A stretch of 64,000 nt of DNA. Source: Parachaetomium inaequale (Eukaryota; Ascomycota; Sordariomycetes; Sordariales; Chaetomiaceae). The position numbers were made by a program, and so were the translations under genes. This document shows positions 31,563 through 43,918 of this stretch, in pieces (the stretch's first letter is position 1; the number at the start of each line of letters is the position of its first letter). The stretch spans positions 1 to 64,000 of the forward strand of contig MU854428.1 of NCBI GenBank assembly GCA_033296685.1, written 5' to 3'. Below the pieces are notes generated by a model. That model was given only the letters and a program-made list of their open reading frames with translations, was not told where the DNA came from and ran no database searches.

Positions 31563-32913
31563 GCCCTGGCTTGGGTTGGGCTATCCTTGGTTCGGTTTGG
31601 GGTGGCGGCCACTGTCCGGTTTGACTTGGTTTGCCTGTCTGACGTGCGATGTTAGGATCCAGGAAAAGGCGCGACGGTGAGGGATTGACTAGCCTCCTTG
31701 TGGGGATTTATGTGTGATAGCTTACCCTTTTACCCACGTACATATGTACATAGTCGTTGGCGGCGATACCCAGCCTCTGGTAGCCCGTCCAGGGAGAGGC
31801 ACGATAAAACGCGAAATGTAACCCTGTTCAGCACTCGTTCACGGGACAGTGTGCAGGCACCCATTCAGAATGTGTTATTTGTGGGATATTGTATATTGTC
31901 TCGGCAATGGCCAAAAGATGGAAAGATGGGAATATTGCTCAACCAGCCCTGCCGAACGGCCATCACGAATCACTCTTATATCCAGGCCAGTGATAGATAT
32001 AAAGCAGCGATGGAGAGAGAAAGAAGGATGAGCCACAGGGAATGTCTCAACCTAACAAAAGTAATACTGGGAGAACCCAGCTATTTACCCTCTTAGCTCG
32101 AAGCCAACATGTCAAAGAGTAACAGATATTAAAGCAGCTGTACAAAAGAAACAACAACGAGCCACAAGTGGCATCTTAAACTATCAAAAGTGATAACGGG
32201 AGAGACCATCCAGTTTACACTCTTGGCTCAACAGCTGGGTATCTAAGAGTTTCGTGTCCCACTCAAGGCTCGTCCAGCCCTCGAGGTTGCATGAGTTGTA
32301 TCGCGGAATCGGTAGGGAGAATAACGGGTAGGGAAAAGCAAGAGGGTTATCCCCGGGCTCATAGATACCTAACTAATACGACATGACAGCCTCATTCACC
32401 CCTCTCACTCTACAACTTGATTATGCAGCTCATTCCCTCTGGTACCGTTCGGTAGGTAGGTCGTTTAGCAACCACTTAGCTTTGTCTGTCTGCCTACAAC
32501 AACCGAACCAAACCGACACTCCAAACAAACAACCGCCCTTGGTGCGATCAAAGCTCAAACATCAACTGTATATTCCCCAGCAAGTACCAGCAATGCAATA
32601 AAGATTAGACAAATTAGCCTCCCTCTCAGATCTCAGCCAGAAACGCACCAGCGACCGACCAACCGACCAAACCAGACGCCTCGCCCGCCATACCTATCCA
32701 GAGCAAGCGCAAGCCATGCATGTATGCGTTGTGTATGCCAACATGGAACAACAACAAAAAAGACCGCCGCAAACAACTATAGTATGCATCTCATCTCACT
32801 TATCAAACCATCCCCCCCTGGCCCAAAATCCTCCCCGCCCACCCGCCCCAGATAGTACCGTGTATCGTGCACCATCCCCTCAGATCCACACTCACAACTC
32901 ACTCACAACTCAC
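31563..32913. other. 3' intergenic region between convergent genes
   Basis: 1.35 kb between the CDF and CLC stop codons. It contains the diverged 130-bp tandem repeat at 32001-32250. The remainder (32380-32913) is AT-richer and rich in CAACC/ACCAA words, probably long 3' untranslated sequence of the CLC gene. No protein-coding gene is supported. Confidence 0.45.
32001..32250. repeat. Diverged tandem repeat, two ~125-130-bp units
   Basis: Unit 1 (32001-32130) and unit 2 (32131-~32250) both start AAAGCAGC. They then share, in order, GAGCCACA, TCAAAAG/ACAAAAG-TAATAC/GATAAC, GGGAGA, TTTAC-CTCTT-GCTC and AAGAG. The order of matching blocks along the full length shows an old duplication with many substitutions. 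Upstream of both units is GATAGATAT or ACAGATATT. Neither unit has a long open frame, so a non-coding origin (RNA gene or degraded element) is possible. Confidence 0.6.
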
Positions 32914-35881
32914 TCACATATGCCCCTCCTTCTCCTCCAGCTCCCGCATATACTTGACAAACGTCTTCTTGTGCGTCTATCCACCACAGTTAGCACACCT
33001 ACCTAAACCAAAGGGGGTAAAAAGAGAAAAATAAAACTCACCATCCCCGCATACTGCCCATCCCTCAACACACAAATATACCTCAACCCCAACTTAACAA
33101 AACACTCATACACCAAGTCCATGGGCGACCTGATATCGAGCGCGACGGGGGCGGGGTCAATAAAGGGCGTAAAATCCGTCGGATCCGGCAGCCCATCATC
33201 CGAGTCATCGATGCTCGGCACGGGCGCCATCAGGCACAGGCTGGACGGCTCGTCGCGCAGGTTGTCGAGGGCGTATTCCAGATCCGGGGCCGGGATCAGG
33301 CCGACGAGGATGCCGTCGCGGACGATGGGCAGGCCGCCGTCCAGCTCGCCGGCCTTGTGCAGCAGCTCAAGCTTGGCGCGCAGGCTGAGCGCGGGGACGA
33401 CGGGCGAGGTGCTGATGTCGATGATGCGCTCCTTGCGGACGCGCGGGACGATGTCGGCGAGGTCTGAGGTGAAGACGGGCTTGTGCTTGTTGTTGAGGTA
33501 GGGGTACGAGTTCATTTCCGTGAGGAGGTCCTGGCCAATATTTAGTCGAGCCTGTCAGATAGTGGAAGCACGCGACTTACGTAGATGCTCAGCGGCTCAA
33601 TGGCGTCCGCCGTCCACTTGGCGACCAGGATCGCCAGCGAGAACGGCAGGACGTAGTCCAGACTGCCGGTGAGCTCAAACAGGATGACGGCCAGCGTGAC
33701 AGACAGCCGAGTGACGCCGCACATGGTCGAGCCGGCGGCGATGAGACCGTACACGCCCGGCTGGATGCACGTGGCATTCGGCATCTTGGCGCAGGTGCCC
33801 CAGACGCCCCAGTCGGGCGTGGCCATGACAACCCACTGGACGACGTGTCCAACCAGGCGGCCCATGAGACCGCCGACGACCATGGACGGCACGTAGATGC
33901 CGGCGGGGAGTTTCTGTGACTGTCAGTCAGGCTCTCAGAAGGTAGAGGAAAGTAGACTTACGATGCCAAAGGTGATGATGGTCAGCACCCCCTTGATCAA
34001 GAAGGCCGCAAACAGATTCAGAAGAATCGGCGGGATATCGCCAATCTCCTCCGGGCACAGCCCAAGATCCTCCAAGTTGTTGTCCCGGTCATCGCACGGC
34101 GCCGCAAGATTATACAGCAGCTTCGCCACGGGCAGCTTGGTCAAGGTATTCCAGTACCCAATCAAGCCCGTAACCAGCGCCACCAGCACCACCTCGAGCA
34201 GGGGATACGCCTTGATGACGCGAATCCGTCGGAACGTCTTGGCCCAGTGGCGGGAGGCCTTGATAAACAGGGCACCGGCGGCACCGCCAAACATACCGAC
34301 CAAGATAAAGCTGAGGATCTCAAAATACTCCCAGTCGACGAGGTAGCGCACCTGAAACATGACGATCTTGTGCGTCCCGTAGGGATTCAGGAACTTGAGC
34401 GTCAGCGCCGCAGTAATGCAGCAGAAGAAGGTGCGGAAGAGCGTCTTGGCCGGGAAGAAGTACGCCACTTCCTCCAGACCAAAGAGCACACCGCCCAGCG
34501 GCGCACCGAAAGCCACGGCAACGCCTGCCGCTGCGGCCGCCGAGAGAACCTCGCGCCTCTTGGCGTCGTTGCGGTCGTACTTGGTGAAGAGACGGCAGGC
34601 GATGTTGCCGACACAGGTGGCGATGTGGACGTAGGGGCCTTCCTTGCCGAGGCTCAAGCCCGAGGCCACGCTCAGAATCAGGCCGAGGGTCTTGATGATG
34701 AGCGTCTGGAGGCCCAGGAAACCGTGCAACACAAATCCGCTGAGGATGACGCGGACTTCGGCGACACCGCTGCCGGCGGCCGAGTAGTAGATCATAGGCG
34801 GCTGCACAGCCTTTTCGGGCGTCTGCCGGGGGCTGGTCTCGGGCCCATTCGTGCCGTCTTCCGGGGGAGGGGCGGGAGCCTCGGCCGCGAGGTTCTCGTC
34901 CAGCGTCGTCAGTCGGTAGGCCGAGGGCACAACCGTCTTGGTGGTGAGGGTGAGCAGGCACGACAGGCTGGCCAGCGTGATGACGGCGATGATGTACACG
35001 ACGTACTCGGTCCACCTCTCGCCAAACGGGAACCCCTGGAGGACCTCCCCCCACTCCCGCCAGTCGGTGCAAGGCCCGTGAGGGCAGCATTTCTACCACC
35101 ACAGTCAGTCTGAAGCCACCCACCCCAAACAGTTGCCGCGCCTTACCTTCTCATTAATCAGCCACCCCCTCTCACAGTACCCATCCTTGAAGTCAAACAT
35201 GGTCGCCTCGCTCACGTTGACGACGTACGCCAGCACGGCGACGATGAAGCCCACAAGCGCGCTCAGCAGCCAGCCCTGGGCGCTGTCGAACAGCACGTAG
35301 ACGCGGCCCCAAAAGTCCTTGCGACTGCGCAGGGCCTTGACCCGATAAGCGTCGGCGATGCTGTCGTGGACCCAGTCGGTCGACGTGAACTGGTCGTACC
35401 ACACGCGGTCGTCGGGATAGAGCGAGGCCTTGGAGTCGGCCATGGAGGACTCCTGGCGGTCGGACAGGGCGTGGATCAGGCGCGTGCCCCACGAGTTGGC
35501 GCGGCTGTGGTGGCGGATGCTTCTTACGCTGTCTGGGGGACGGAGTGGTGGTTAGCTTAGTGGTGAGGGGTGGGTATGTGACTCGGGACGCGTACCCGCA
35601 TAACTCTGGTTCCTCGACAGGATGGGCACCCGGGGCGAGCCATGGGCGCTGTGGATGCGGATGCGCGATGTTCGGGGCGCGCCCAGGAGCGGCGAGCGCT
35701 CGTCTGGGGTCTCGGCGTTGGAGGGTCGTCGGCTCATGGAGGCGGGCGGTCGGCGGAAGCTGGTCGGGGAGCTGGGCAGCGAGAGGTAGTGGCCCTGCTG
35801 TTCAGTACTGCTGCCGCCGCCGTTGTCGTTGCCGGCGGCAGAAATGTCGGGGAGACGAGCCCCGTGTCGCCTGCCTGCCAT
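32914..35881 (-). CDS. CLC-family chloride/proton exchanger (Gef1-like) with CBS domains
   Basis: Six exons on the minus strand: 35596-35881, 35147-35532, 33962-35092, 33581-33913, 33042-33530, 32914-32976 (introns 63, 54, 48, 50 and 65 bp), giving 895 residues. The disordered N terminus carries ERSPLLG, an acidic dileucine-like endosomal sorting motif. The CLC pore motifs are GSGVAEV, GKEGPYVH (gating Glu) and KLPAGIYVPS, and YPLLEV supplies the internal proton Glu, which marks an exchanger rather than a channel. Two CBS domains follow (exons 4-6). Yeast Gef1 acidifies the Golgi/endosome and supports copper loading of Fet3. The last exon is only 63 nt, ending THKKTFVKYMRELEEKEGHM; this tail is conserved in Gef1-like proteins, which supports the splice. 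Confidence 0.94.
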
Positions 35882-37039
35882 GCGGGGGCTGTGGAGTTGA
35901 GTTGGATGGGGGAGGCGTTCGTGGGACGGGGGGTTCGAGGCGTATCTCGAGGGCGTGCTGATGTCGTCACTGTCCGACGTCGAGGGTTAGACGAGGCCTG
36001 TGGTGATCCGGGGTGCGTCACTCACCTTCCACTCAGTGACTCGGAAACGAAGGATTCAAAGTGTTCGAAACATGCAGCGATCGCGTGAGGCAGGCGGAGC
36101 CTCGAAGACGGCGACGGAGGGCAATACCTACTGGTAGGTACCAGGTAGGCAACCAAAAAGCCAAGCAACAACCGGGAACCAACCGTGACTATTGTCTTGT
36201 TTGTAGGTATTGTACAACTGCGCTGGAATGGAATGCAAAATAAACCGCCCGCTGCAAGAAACGCCAATGCAAAACGGAAACGACAACAGCAGTCCTGCCG
36301 CGGCCCTGAGATGGCGGCTTGGAGCCGGACTCGGTGTTTGGTTTCGGGAGCGGAGAAAAGGTGGCTCTCGCGGGCCAGGATGCCCAGGATGCCCGGCGGG
36401 TGGTTTTGGCTGGGGGCCAACCCCCACGTGCACGCTCCAGTGTCTCACTTGGCGTCATGGAGCGCTGCGCCAGAGGCCCAGAGGGTGCACAAAAGCCGTC
36501 AGGTGCCCTGTCGTTTTACAGTCATGTCAGATACACTGTGCTGCCTGGCTCCTGTTCCGTCGCCAACAATGTCTCGGGAGGAACACAGCAAAGTAAAACC
36601 TCTACTCGACGCCATCGGTCAACAATACGTTGTAACTACCTTAGTTGGCTAGGTGGAGAAAACAAGCAGGGTCCGGAGGCGGGCGCGGGTGCCGGCGGCA
36701 TGCACGGGATGCACAGCGGACCCCTACTGTGCGGTTATGTCATAGGTAGCAGCCTGCAGCCTGCAGCGTCGATTGGCCGCTTTTTTTAGGGAACAACCTA
36801 AAGGATTGGTGGATTCAGGAACTGGGGAAGTGGCACCGTTGCAGTTGCAGTCAACCCACGCGCCGCTGAAGTTTGAGCCGACAAACGGCCCGGCCCTTGG
36901 CAGCTGCCGACCGCATTCACGCCACAGACAACACAAGGTCTTGCAGCAGGAATACCGAAATCCAGTTTGCCGACTCTGAAAGGGCGGCGGCCTGAGCCGA
37001 GGATGATGCTTTGAAATTATCCATCGTTTCAGCGGCACC
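35882..37039. promoter_or_regulatory. Divergent promoter region, CLC / NRDE2
   Basis: 1.16 kb between two divergent start codons. Several short open frames overlap in different frames with no recognisable domain. A TACCTACTGGTAGGTACCAGGTAGG stretch near 36125-36150 is built of repeated GGTAGGTA-type words. No RNA gene is evident. Confidence 0.4.
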
Positions 37040-40000
37040 ATGGAGCAGGACAAGGAGAGGCGCCGTGCTGTGCCCAAGTTCGGATCCTTCAGGCCGAAAC
37101 CCACTCCCGAGTCCGGGCCCGAGACACGCCCTGCGCTGGATGAGGCCCGGGTCCACAGGGATGGCCTCGGTGGGGCCGAGAAGGACGAGCGCCGCCGTCA
37201 TGAGCGTGACCGTGACCGTGACCGTCGACGGGAGGGCGATCGCCGTGGTTCCGGTCGTGAGCGAGAGGGACAACGGGATCGGGATCGGGAAGGAACTCGA
37301 ACTCGGGATAGGGAGGGGACTCGAGGCAGAGAGGGGGCTCGGGACAGGGAAAGGGAAAGGGAAAGGGACTATGAACGCGGGAGGGAGGGAAAGAGGGAAC
37401 GCCAGCATGGCCGCCATGAACGACCCCCACGGCCAAGCAGCCCCAGGACCATATCGACTCGAAATAAGATCGACCGGGAAGATTCTTCCGCCCAGAACAA
37501 CGACCTCTTCGTCCTCGACAAGCGCGGAGACCCGCTCATCCTGCAGTACGGGACCAACGACCGCTCCCAGGTCCCAGTCTACTACCGCTTCGGCGCAGGC
37601 AGGATCATAGGCTCGCCCGGCTTCCTCACCATCCACCGCGAGGGCGCCCAGGAGGAGTTCAGCATCAGAGCCCCCGGCGGGGGCAGCGGCAGTGGCTCAG
37701 CCTTCCGCGACAAAGCCCTCGTCGCAGCCGCCGCCCGCCTCAACTCCAAACGCATCAAACCCTCCGCCGACCAGCCCCTCCCAACAGCCTCGGAAGACTT
37801 TATCCCCCTCAGCCCATCCCGCAAACGAAAACGCGATCACGACGACCCACCACCACCCAACTACCGCTCCATCTACGGCAGCAGCAAGAACCGCCCCTCT
37901 CCCTCCCCCTCCCCCTCCCCATCCCGATCTCCTTCCCGATCCCCCTCCCCCGAACCAGAACCCTCCCCCACCAAATCCCGCGCCACCCACCTCTCCCACC
38001 ACGTCAAATCCCACCCCACCGACATCCCCGCCTGGCTGGAACTGATCGCCCTCCAGGACACCCTTTTCTTCCAAGCCCAGAGCGACCCAACCCGCCCCCG
38101 GACAGCAGACGAGACCAGATCGCTCGCCGAGCTCAAACTCTCGCTGTACCAGGAGGCGTTGGCGCATGCGACTTCCCCGGGGGATAGGGAGGGGTTGGTG
38201 CTGGGGATGATGCGGAGGGTTTGGGAGGAGGGGGTTTTGGAGAGGAAATGGAAGGAGGTTGTGAGTAGTGATGCTGGTTTTGGGTTGTGGAGGGGGGGGT
38301 TGGATTTTGAGATGGGGAGGGTGGTGGGGTTTGGGTTTGAGGGGGTGAAGGGGGAGATTGTGGGGAAGTTGAGAGGGTTGAGGGAGGAGATTGGGAGGGT
38401 TGTTGCCGGTGCGGGTCGAGAGGGAGAGGAGGAGAAGGTGGCGGTGTGCGGTCAGGTGGTGTATGTCTTTTTGAGGCTGACGAGGTTTTTGGCGGATGCT
38501 GGGTTTGCCGAGTTGGCGGTGGCGGCGTGGCAGGGGGTGTTGGAGATGACGTTTTGTCGACCGCCGCGGGATGGTTACACTGCGGAGGCGGCACTGGCGT
38601 CGTTTGCCGACTTTTGGGAGAGTGAGGTTGCGCGGATTGGAGAGGAGGGTGCCAAGGGGTGGCGGCACTTTGTTGAGGCGGGAGAAGACATGGCTGATCC
38701 GCCTGAGCCGAAGGCGGACAGGTCAAGTGAGGTGCCAAAAACGACGGACCCCTTCAAGGCTTGGGCAGCGGTGGAACACCAAGGCGCGGAGAAGGCGCGC
38801 ATGCCGGCGAGGACGCTTGATGAAGGGGCCGAGGACGACCCGTTTAGGGTTGTCATGTTCTCGGATATCAAGGATTTGCTCGTCTGGTTCCCGTCGGCCG
38901 TGCTTCCGCTCGTCAGGCCTCTTCTAGCGGATGCGTATCTTGTGTTCTGCGGACTCCCACCGGCAGGCCTGTCTGGGGAGAAGTTTGCTTCCATGTTGGA
39001 TGACCCATTTGTTGCCCGTAGGGGTCAGGGGCTCGATCTCGGCTTGAGTAGAGACGATGGGACCACTCAAGATCTCACCAGCCAAGCCCCTGAGTTCAAG
39101 CAGATGGGCGGCAACATGGCCATATCGCCCGAAGTTCTGTTTTCTGGTACTCCAAGATTCCGGTACCTCGACAAGTGGTCCGACACGCATTTGCCCGGGA
39201 ACACGCAGGTGGACATTTCCTGGGTGCTCCGCACGCTTGGGTACTTGGTCAAGGACTGCAGGATGGAGGCGCTAGCAGAATATTATCTGGCGATGGAGTG
39301 GCTGAACGAGCCGGCTGGCGCGAGGAAAGTCGCAAAGGGGCTGCTGAAGCAGTACAGCTCCAGCATCGGGCTGTACAATGCCTATGCTCTGGTAGAGTGG
39401 GCGAATGGCAACGTCGAGGTTTCTCACAAAGTCCTCTCGTCGGCTACCGGACTGGTACTGGTAAGTCAGACGTCCAGACTCGCTAATCGCACGCTGACCC
39501 ATCCGTAGCCATCTTCATCCGGCAACCAGCTGCTATGGAACACCTGGGCTTGGATTCACCTCGAGTCTAACCAGAAGGAGCTGGCTCTTGTCCGGCTCTG
39601 TTCATCAGCGGATGGGGAGTTTCAGGGCTCTCCATCCCCCGCCCTGCTTCTCAAGACCAGGTCCCACTTCTCCGCCACCAGGGACTATTCAATCTCCTCC
39701 CAGCAGCTGGAGACGGCGGCGCACTATGCCGAGAGCCTGATGCTACTAGAGTATATTTCTGCCGAAGGCGGCAGCGAGCCAGCCTCAGAAACCCAAGGCA
39801 ACATCACGGCCGCGCTCTCCACCATCCACGCCTTCTCCCAAGAGCTCTCCTCTCGCAACCTCCACACCTCCCCCCACCACGAACGCCTCCTCCAAACCGC
39901 TGCTCGCCTACTCTACCACCACGCAACGCATGGGTAAGCCCCCTCCTACCACTCCCCCCCTCATCAACAAGGTACTAACCTAGGTACACCAGCCCCTACC

Positions 40001-40521
40001 GCCCAATCTACCTCCGCGCCCAACTCGAACCTCTCACCCGCCTCTTCCCGCACAACACCCTCTTCCTGGCCCTCGCGGCATGGTGCCAGCCACCGCTGCG
40101 CATCGACGACCCCATCCGCGCCACGCTACAGTCCCTCTCCGGTCACTCCCTCGGCACGCGCCGCTTCGCAATCTACCACGAAGCGCGCGTCGGGACAGCA
40201 CACTCGGTGCGTGCGGCGTTCGAGGCGGCGCTGGCGGGTGAAGAGGGGGCGGGTAGCCAGGGGAGTGTGGAGCTGTGGGTAAGGTATGTAAGGTTTTGTT
40301 GTGAGAATAAGGAGTTGAGGGGGAGGGCGAAGGAGGTGTTTTATAGGGCGGTCGGGGCGTGTCCGTGGGCGAAGGAGGTTTATATGGAGGGGTTTGGGGT
40401 GCCCGGGTTGAGTGCGGCTGAGTTGAGGGCTGTGGGGGAGACTGTGGCGGCGAAGGGGTTGAGGGTGCATGTGGATTTGGAGGAGTTTTTGGGGGCGCGG
40501 GGGAGGGAAAGGGGGGGTTGA
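37040..40521 (+). CDS. NRDE2/Nrl1 family nuclear RNA-silencing and splicing factor
   Basis: Three exons, 37040-39460, 39509-39933, 39984-40521 (introns 48 and 50 bp), giving 1127 residues. The N terminus (~40-130) is a charged run of Arg-Asp/Arg-Glu dipeptides, as in splicing factors. Residues ~155-200 match the conserved block LFVLDKRGDP…YGTNDRSQVPVYYRFGAGRIIG, which in human NRDE2 binds the exosome helicase MTR4. A Ser-Pro/Ser-Arg tract (~290-320) is followed by SHPTDIPAWLELIALQD, the first of many HAT-like helical repeats that fill the rest. In fission yeast, Nrl1 works with Mtl1 and Ctr1 to limit R-loops and promote heterochromatin and splicing of cryptic introns. Nuclear location is expected. 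The only unusual point is how basic and repetitive the N terminus is. Confidence 0.9.
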
Positions 40522-40814
40522 ACATGATGAGCTGCTGGCGGAGGTTTGGCTGGCGGTGGTAGTGGCTGGTTGTGTCTGTTGATTCAGTCGAGCGGGCAAT
40601 CATCCTCGAAACCAACTCAATCATGTCGTCCGGGGCCAGAATAACAGCGATTGTCCGCCTCGGTCGAGGGGCATCTTTGGACCAGCTGGATGGGTCCATG
40701 TAGGCCACTGCACCTCCCATTGGCTTGGAGCGACTGCCCGTGGCAGATCAAGGGTGGCCCAATCCTTACGCTGCCTCAACAGGTTCACAGTAGAAGGACC
40801 AGTCAGACTACAAT

Positions 40815-41912
40815 ATGGAGGACCTCGACCTGACGGCTATCCGTGCTCTCGTCGAGAATCTAATTCAAGCCCCCTGCCATTTTATTCTCAACACGGACAG
40901 GGCCCCCTTCTGCGGCGGAGAGTATGCAATCTATGCTCTAGAGGACGAGGAAAAGTCCAGACGCCTCTGCCTCCGCACCCCACGCAATCGGACCGGCTGC
41001 CATGTCGCCCTCGTCCTTGAGCGCGAGGCCGAGGTCCGTCGCCGCATCGACGCTGCCCGGATCCCTCTCTTCCAACCGCTTATTGCTTACGACCCTACAA
41101 CAGAGAACTCGATCAAGGCGCCCTATCTTGCTCTGGGTTGGGCGGATGGCAGCCCCCTGAAGTGGTCTGATGCCTATCCAGCAACGAACGATCGCAAGTC
41201 TGTTATCCAGGCGGTTGCCAACGCCAATCTCGATCTGCTCCGCGTTCAACAGCCTGGTACTGTCGCTTCTTTCCAAAAGCTTTCCTGAGTTTGAGTTAAC
41301 AGAGATATAGGGGAGACGGCCCTTGAATGGATTACCTACAAGATTGACCGCAAGATCGCCCGTGCCAAGTCCAACGAGCTCCCCGGGGGCACCGTCACTC
41401 AGTGCGAAGACCAGAAGCAGCTGATACCAAAGTATTGGATGCCAGATCTTGACCATGCCCCGCATGTGCTTGTCCACGGGGACATCTCTGGGAACAATAT
41501 CATAGTCGGCAACGTGCCTCTTGCTGTCCAGAGGTACGTCGGAGCCCCCTACCTGCCGGATGCGGCTCTGGGTCACTGATATAAAAAGTTAAATAGCATC
41601 ATCGACCTGGGCTGGGCAGAAATGGTGCCTCTCCAATTTGCGGCCGTGTACCCGCGCTTTCTCACCCACGAGCCCGGGGAGGGAGCCCAAGGCTTTTCGG
41701 CTCGCAACACCCGGCAGATGAAGCAAGACCGAGCTTTTTACCTCGAATCTGTGAGGGCGAGAGCCAGGCGGGAGGGCGGCATCGAGCTGGATTACTACCG
41801 CGCCCTCTCTCGTGACGACGAACCCAGCCGGTACTGGTGGCTCACTGCAGCAAGCCGCATCGACATCCACAGAGCCATGGCATTGTGTTCTTGGGCACCC
41901 GCAATCGTATAG
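40815..41912 (+). CDS. APH-fold (aminoglycoside phosphotransferase-like) kinase homologue
   Basis: Three exons, 40815-41256, 41311-41533, 41597-41912 (introns 54 and 63 bp), giving 326 residues. The catalytic loop is HGDISGNNIIV (H-G-D-x4-N) and the metal-binding motif is IIDLGWAE (the D of the DFG equivalent). An N-terminal lobe with GGEYAIYAL is present, and GWADGSPL acts as hinge-like sequence. Fungal genomes carry many such APH-domain proteins of unknown substrate; nothing here suggests drug resistance. The protein is compact but has both lobes. Exon joins keep the frame and restore QPGETALEWITYK. Confidence 0.85.
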
Positions 41913-42267
41913 CATATATAAAGCATCAGGAGCAAGGCCGCAAGGAACAGTCACCTGGATTTGGAACACTAACGCTACTGCTCGAGTTGACATGACATGA
42001 GCCTCCCATCAACCAACCATTTCACAAGCAAGAGGGGGATTAGTTTTGGCCCTACCTCTTTTAGGGGGGTCAAGTTGACGTTACTGCGGCCAACCATGAA
42101 CTCGACCCGCCGAAAATAATTACCTACCCATCTCCGGGATAGGCGGAGGATTCCATCAGCCTTGATGGAGACAATCATGTCGGAGAAGTCGGCCAGGAAC
42201 GCTTGCAACTGTTGTTGGTCGGATGGGCTTGTCCGTTGACGGGTGTCATGAGTACAGTGGCGCAACG

Positions 42268-43918
42268 TCACCACCCCAGGCCTGCCCAGTACTTGAGCCA
42301 AGGGTGAGACGCCGTCGCCGGCACGCCCAAGAGGCAGGTATCACGGCTGCTTCTGACGTCTAGCATACAGAAATTCAGCATGCGAAGGGTCGAGTCCCGC
42401 GACGGCCCAAGCCTGATCACGTCGTTGGCGGATACCTGTCCGCGGCCACGGAGGAGGGTTCCCACGTGGTCCGGGACGTCGGGAACAAATCTCCCCGTGT
42501 CTCTGCGGAAGCCGAGCTGGATGTCCCGAACCAAACCCTTACTCGTCTTGATCCACCAGACCCAGTAGACGTATTCTCTCATGCATCCACGTTCCAACCA
42601 GGGCCAGAGATGCAGCTCAACCAATTCCCTAGCGACATACCCAAACGGGCGCCAAGACAAAGGCCGGGAGGAGTCGTCCTACAGGCGAAAATTGTAGCGA
42701 TGTCGTAGTACGTCGGACCTCGAAATAGGTTTGTTCAGATACATATACGGACTCGGCGACTCGTCGTCGAGGAACGACTAAGGTAACCCGGTCCAGGCGG
42801 CTACAGTACTATCGGGAAGGGTCATAGAACCGAAACCCCAACGCTCCTCAAACGTTTCCAGATAGTAGGCGATCCATTCGAGAATAGTGAAATCACCGAG
42901 GAGGAAGATACGTAGTCACCACGAGGCAATCCGAGGTCGGCGGCATACAAAGACTTTGGCAAGCTGGCCCAGGTTACAGGATTCCAGGACGGGCTTAAGG
43001 ACGTAGGGAATAGAAGAGCTAGGGACTAACTAGATTAGTTTCGATATCGGGCTACCAAAAGATACTCCAGAGCGCGGACCCGAGGCACTTTGTGTTCATA
43101 CTAAACGCCATATAGTACCGAAGGTCGGCAGCGTACTATCGAATCCGAGTAGGTTCCCTTGTGGCGCCGTTGCCTATAGCCGCGCTATATCTCTTGAGAA
43201 TAGGGCTAGGGAATTAGGGCCGGAGGCCATCGGAACGATAGAATAGAAGCACGAGTACGGCCAAGAAGGCGGCGGTGGCCGGGGATAGCTCCGGCTGCTG
43301 ATAGTCGTCGGGCTGATGCTCCGGCTTAAGTAGCCCGTATATAGCACAAAACTAGACCAGGAGCTCTGTAGCTTCTACAGAGTTGGGCGGTGATTCGTTG
43401 GGAGAGGGAAAGCTCGCCGGCCCGTCGGCGGCAGCAACCGCGAACCGGACGTATCCGGAACAGAAGGCGGCCCATAGAGGACACCCCCCGCCATCGTCTA
43501 CAGCCCAACCGGGTCGAGGCGATAGGATAGCACACAGCCACCTCACCAGCTTAGGGGAGGCTAATACGCCGAGGTCAAGAAGAATCTCGCTGGCACTCGG
43601 CTTGAACCTCTTTGCCGTAACAGGTAGCAAGCAGTATTGAGAGTATATTAGCTTCTTCCGTTGCAGCTCCAGGAGCCGGACGGACAGAATGTACGACCAG
43701 TATATAGTTAAAATCGACAGGCCTCGCCGGGCGCTCAGAAGGTCGTGACCGGGGAGCGGAGGGTGGGCGTAGACATAACATTCGACTGGTTTTGGATAGG
43801 AGACGGGGAAGTAGACCCGACGGCCGTGCAGGTACTGGAGATCAAGACCCTGAACCGCCGTGTCGCCCTCGTGTTCGGGATCCGGAACATGCCAGCGGCC
43901 GCCCGGCGATGTGGCCAT
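42268..43918 (-). pseudogene. Heavily mutated relic gene, RIP-like, family unknown
   Basis: One long coding frame on the minus strand can be followed from an ATG near 43918 to ~42905. It is interrupted by TAG at 43352-43354, 43136-43138, 43052-43054 and 43019-43021 and TAA at 43214-43216, 42995-42997 and 42974-42976. A one-base frame slip near 42905 leads into a second stretch to 42268 with TAG at 42778-42780 and 42679-42681. Between stops the sequence is clearly protein-like (EWIAYYLETFEERWGFG; ELHLWPWLERGC; RDIQLGFRRDTGRF), so this was a gene of roughly 540 residues. I do not recognise the family. All nine stops are TAG or TAA, none TGA, as expected if CAG, CAA and TGG codons were hit by CpA-to-TpA changes. 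The 355 bp between the APH gene and this relic hold nothing else. Confidence 0.7.

Noticed and set aside
40815..41912. Antibiotic-resistance gene, from the APH fold
   Set aside because: Fungal genomes hold many APH-like proteins with introns and no link to resistance; nothing here is diagnostic for a drug substrate.
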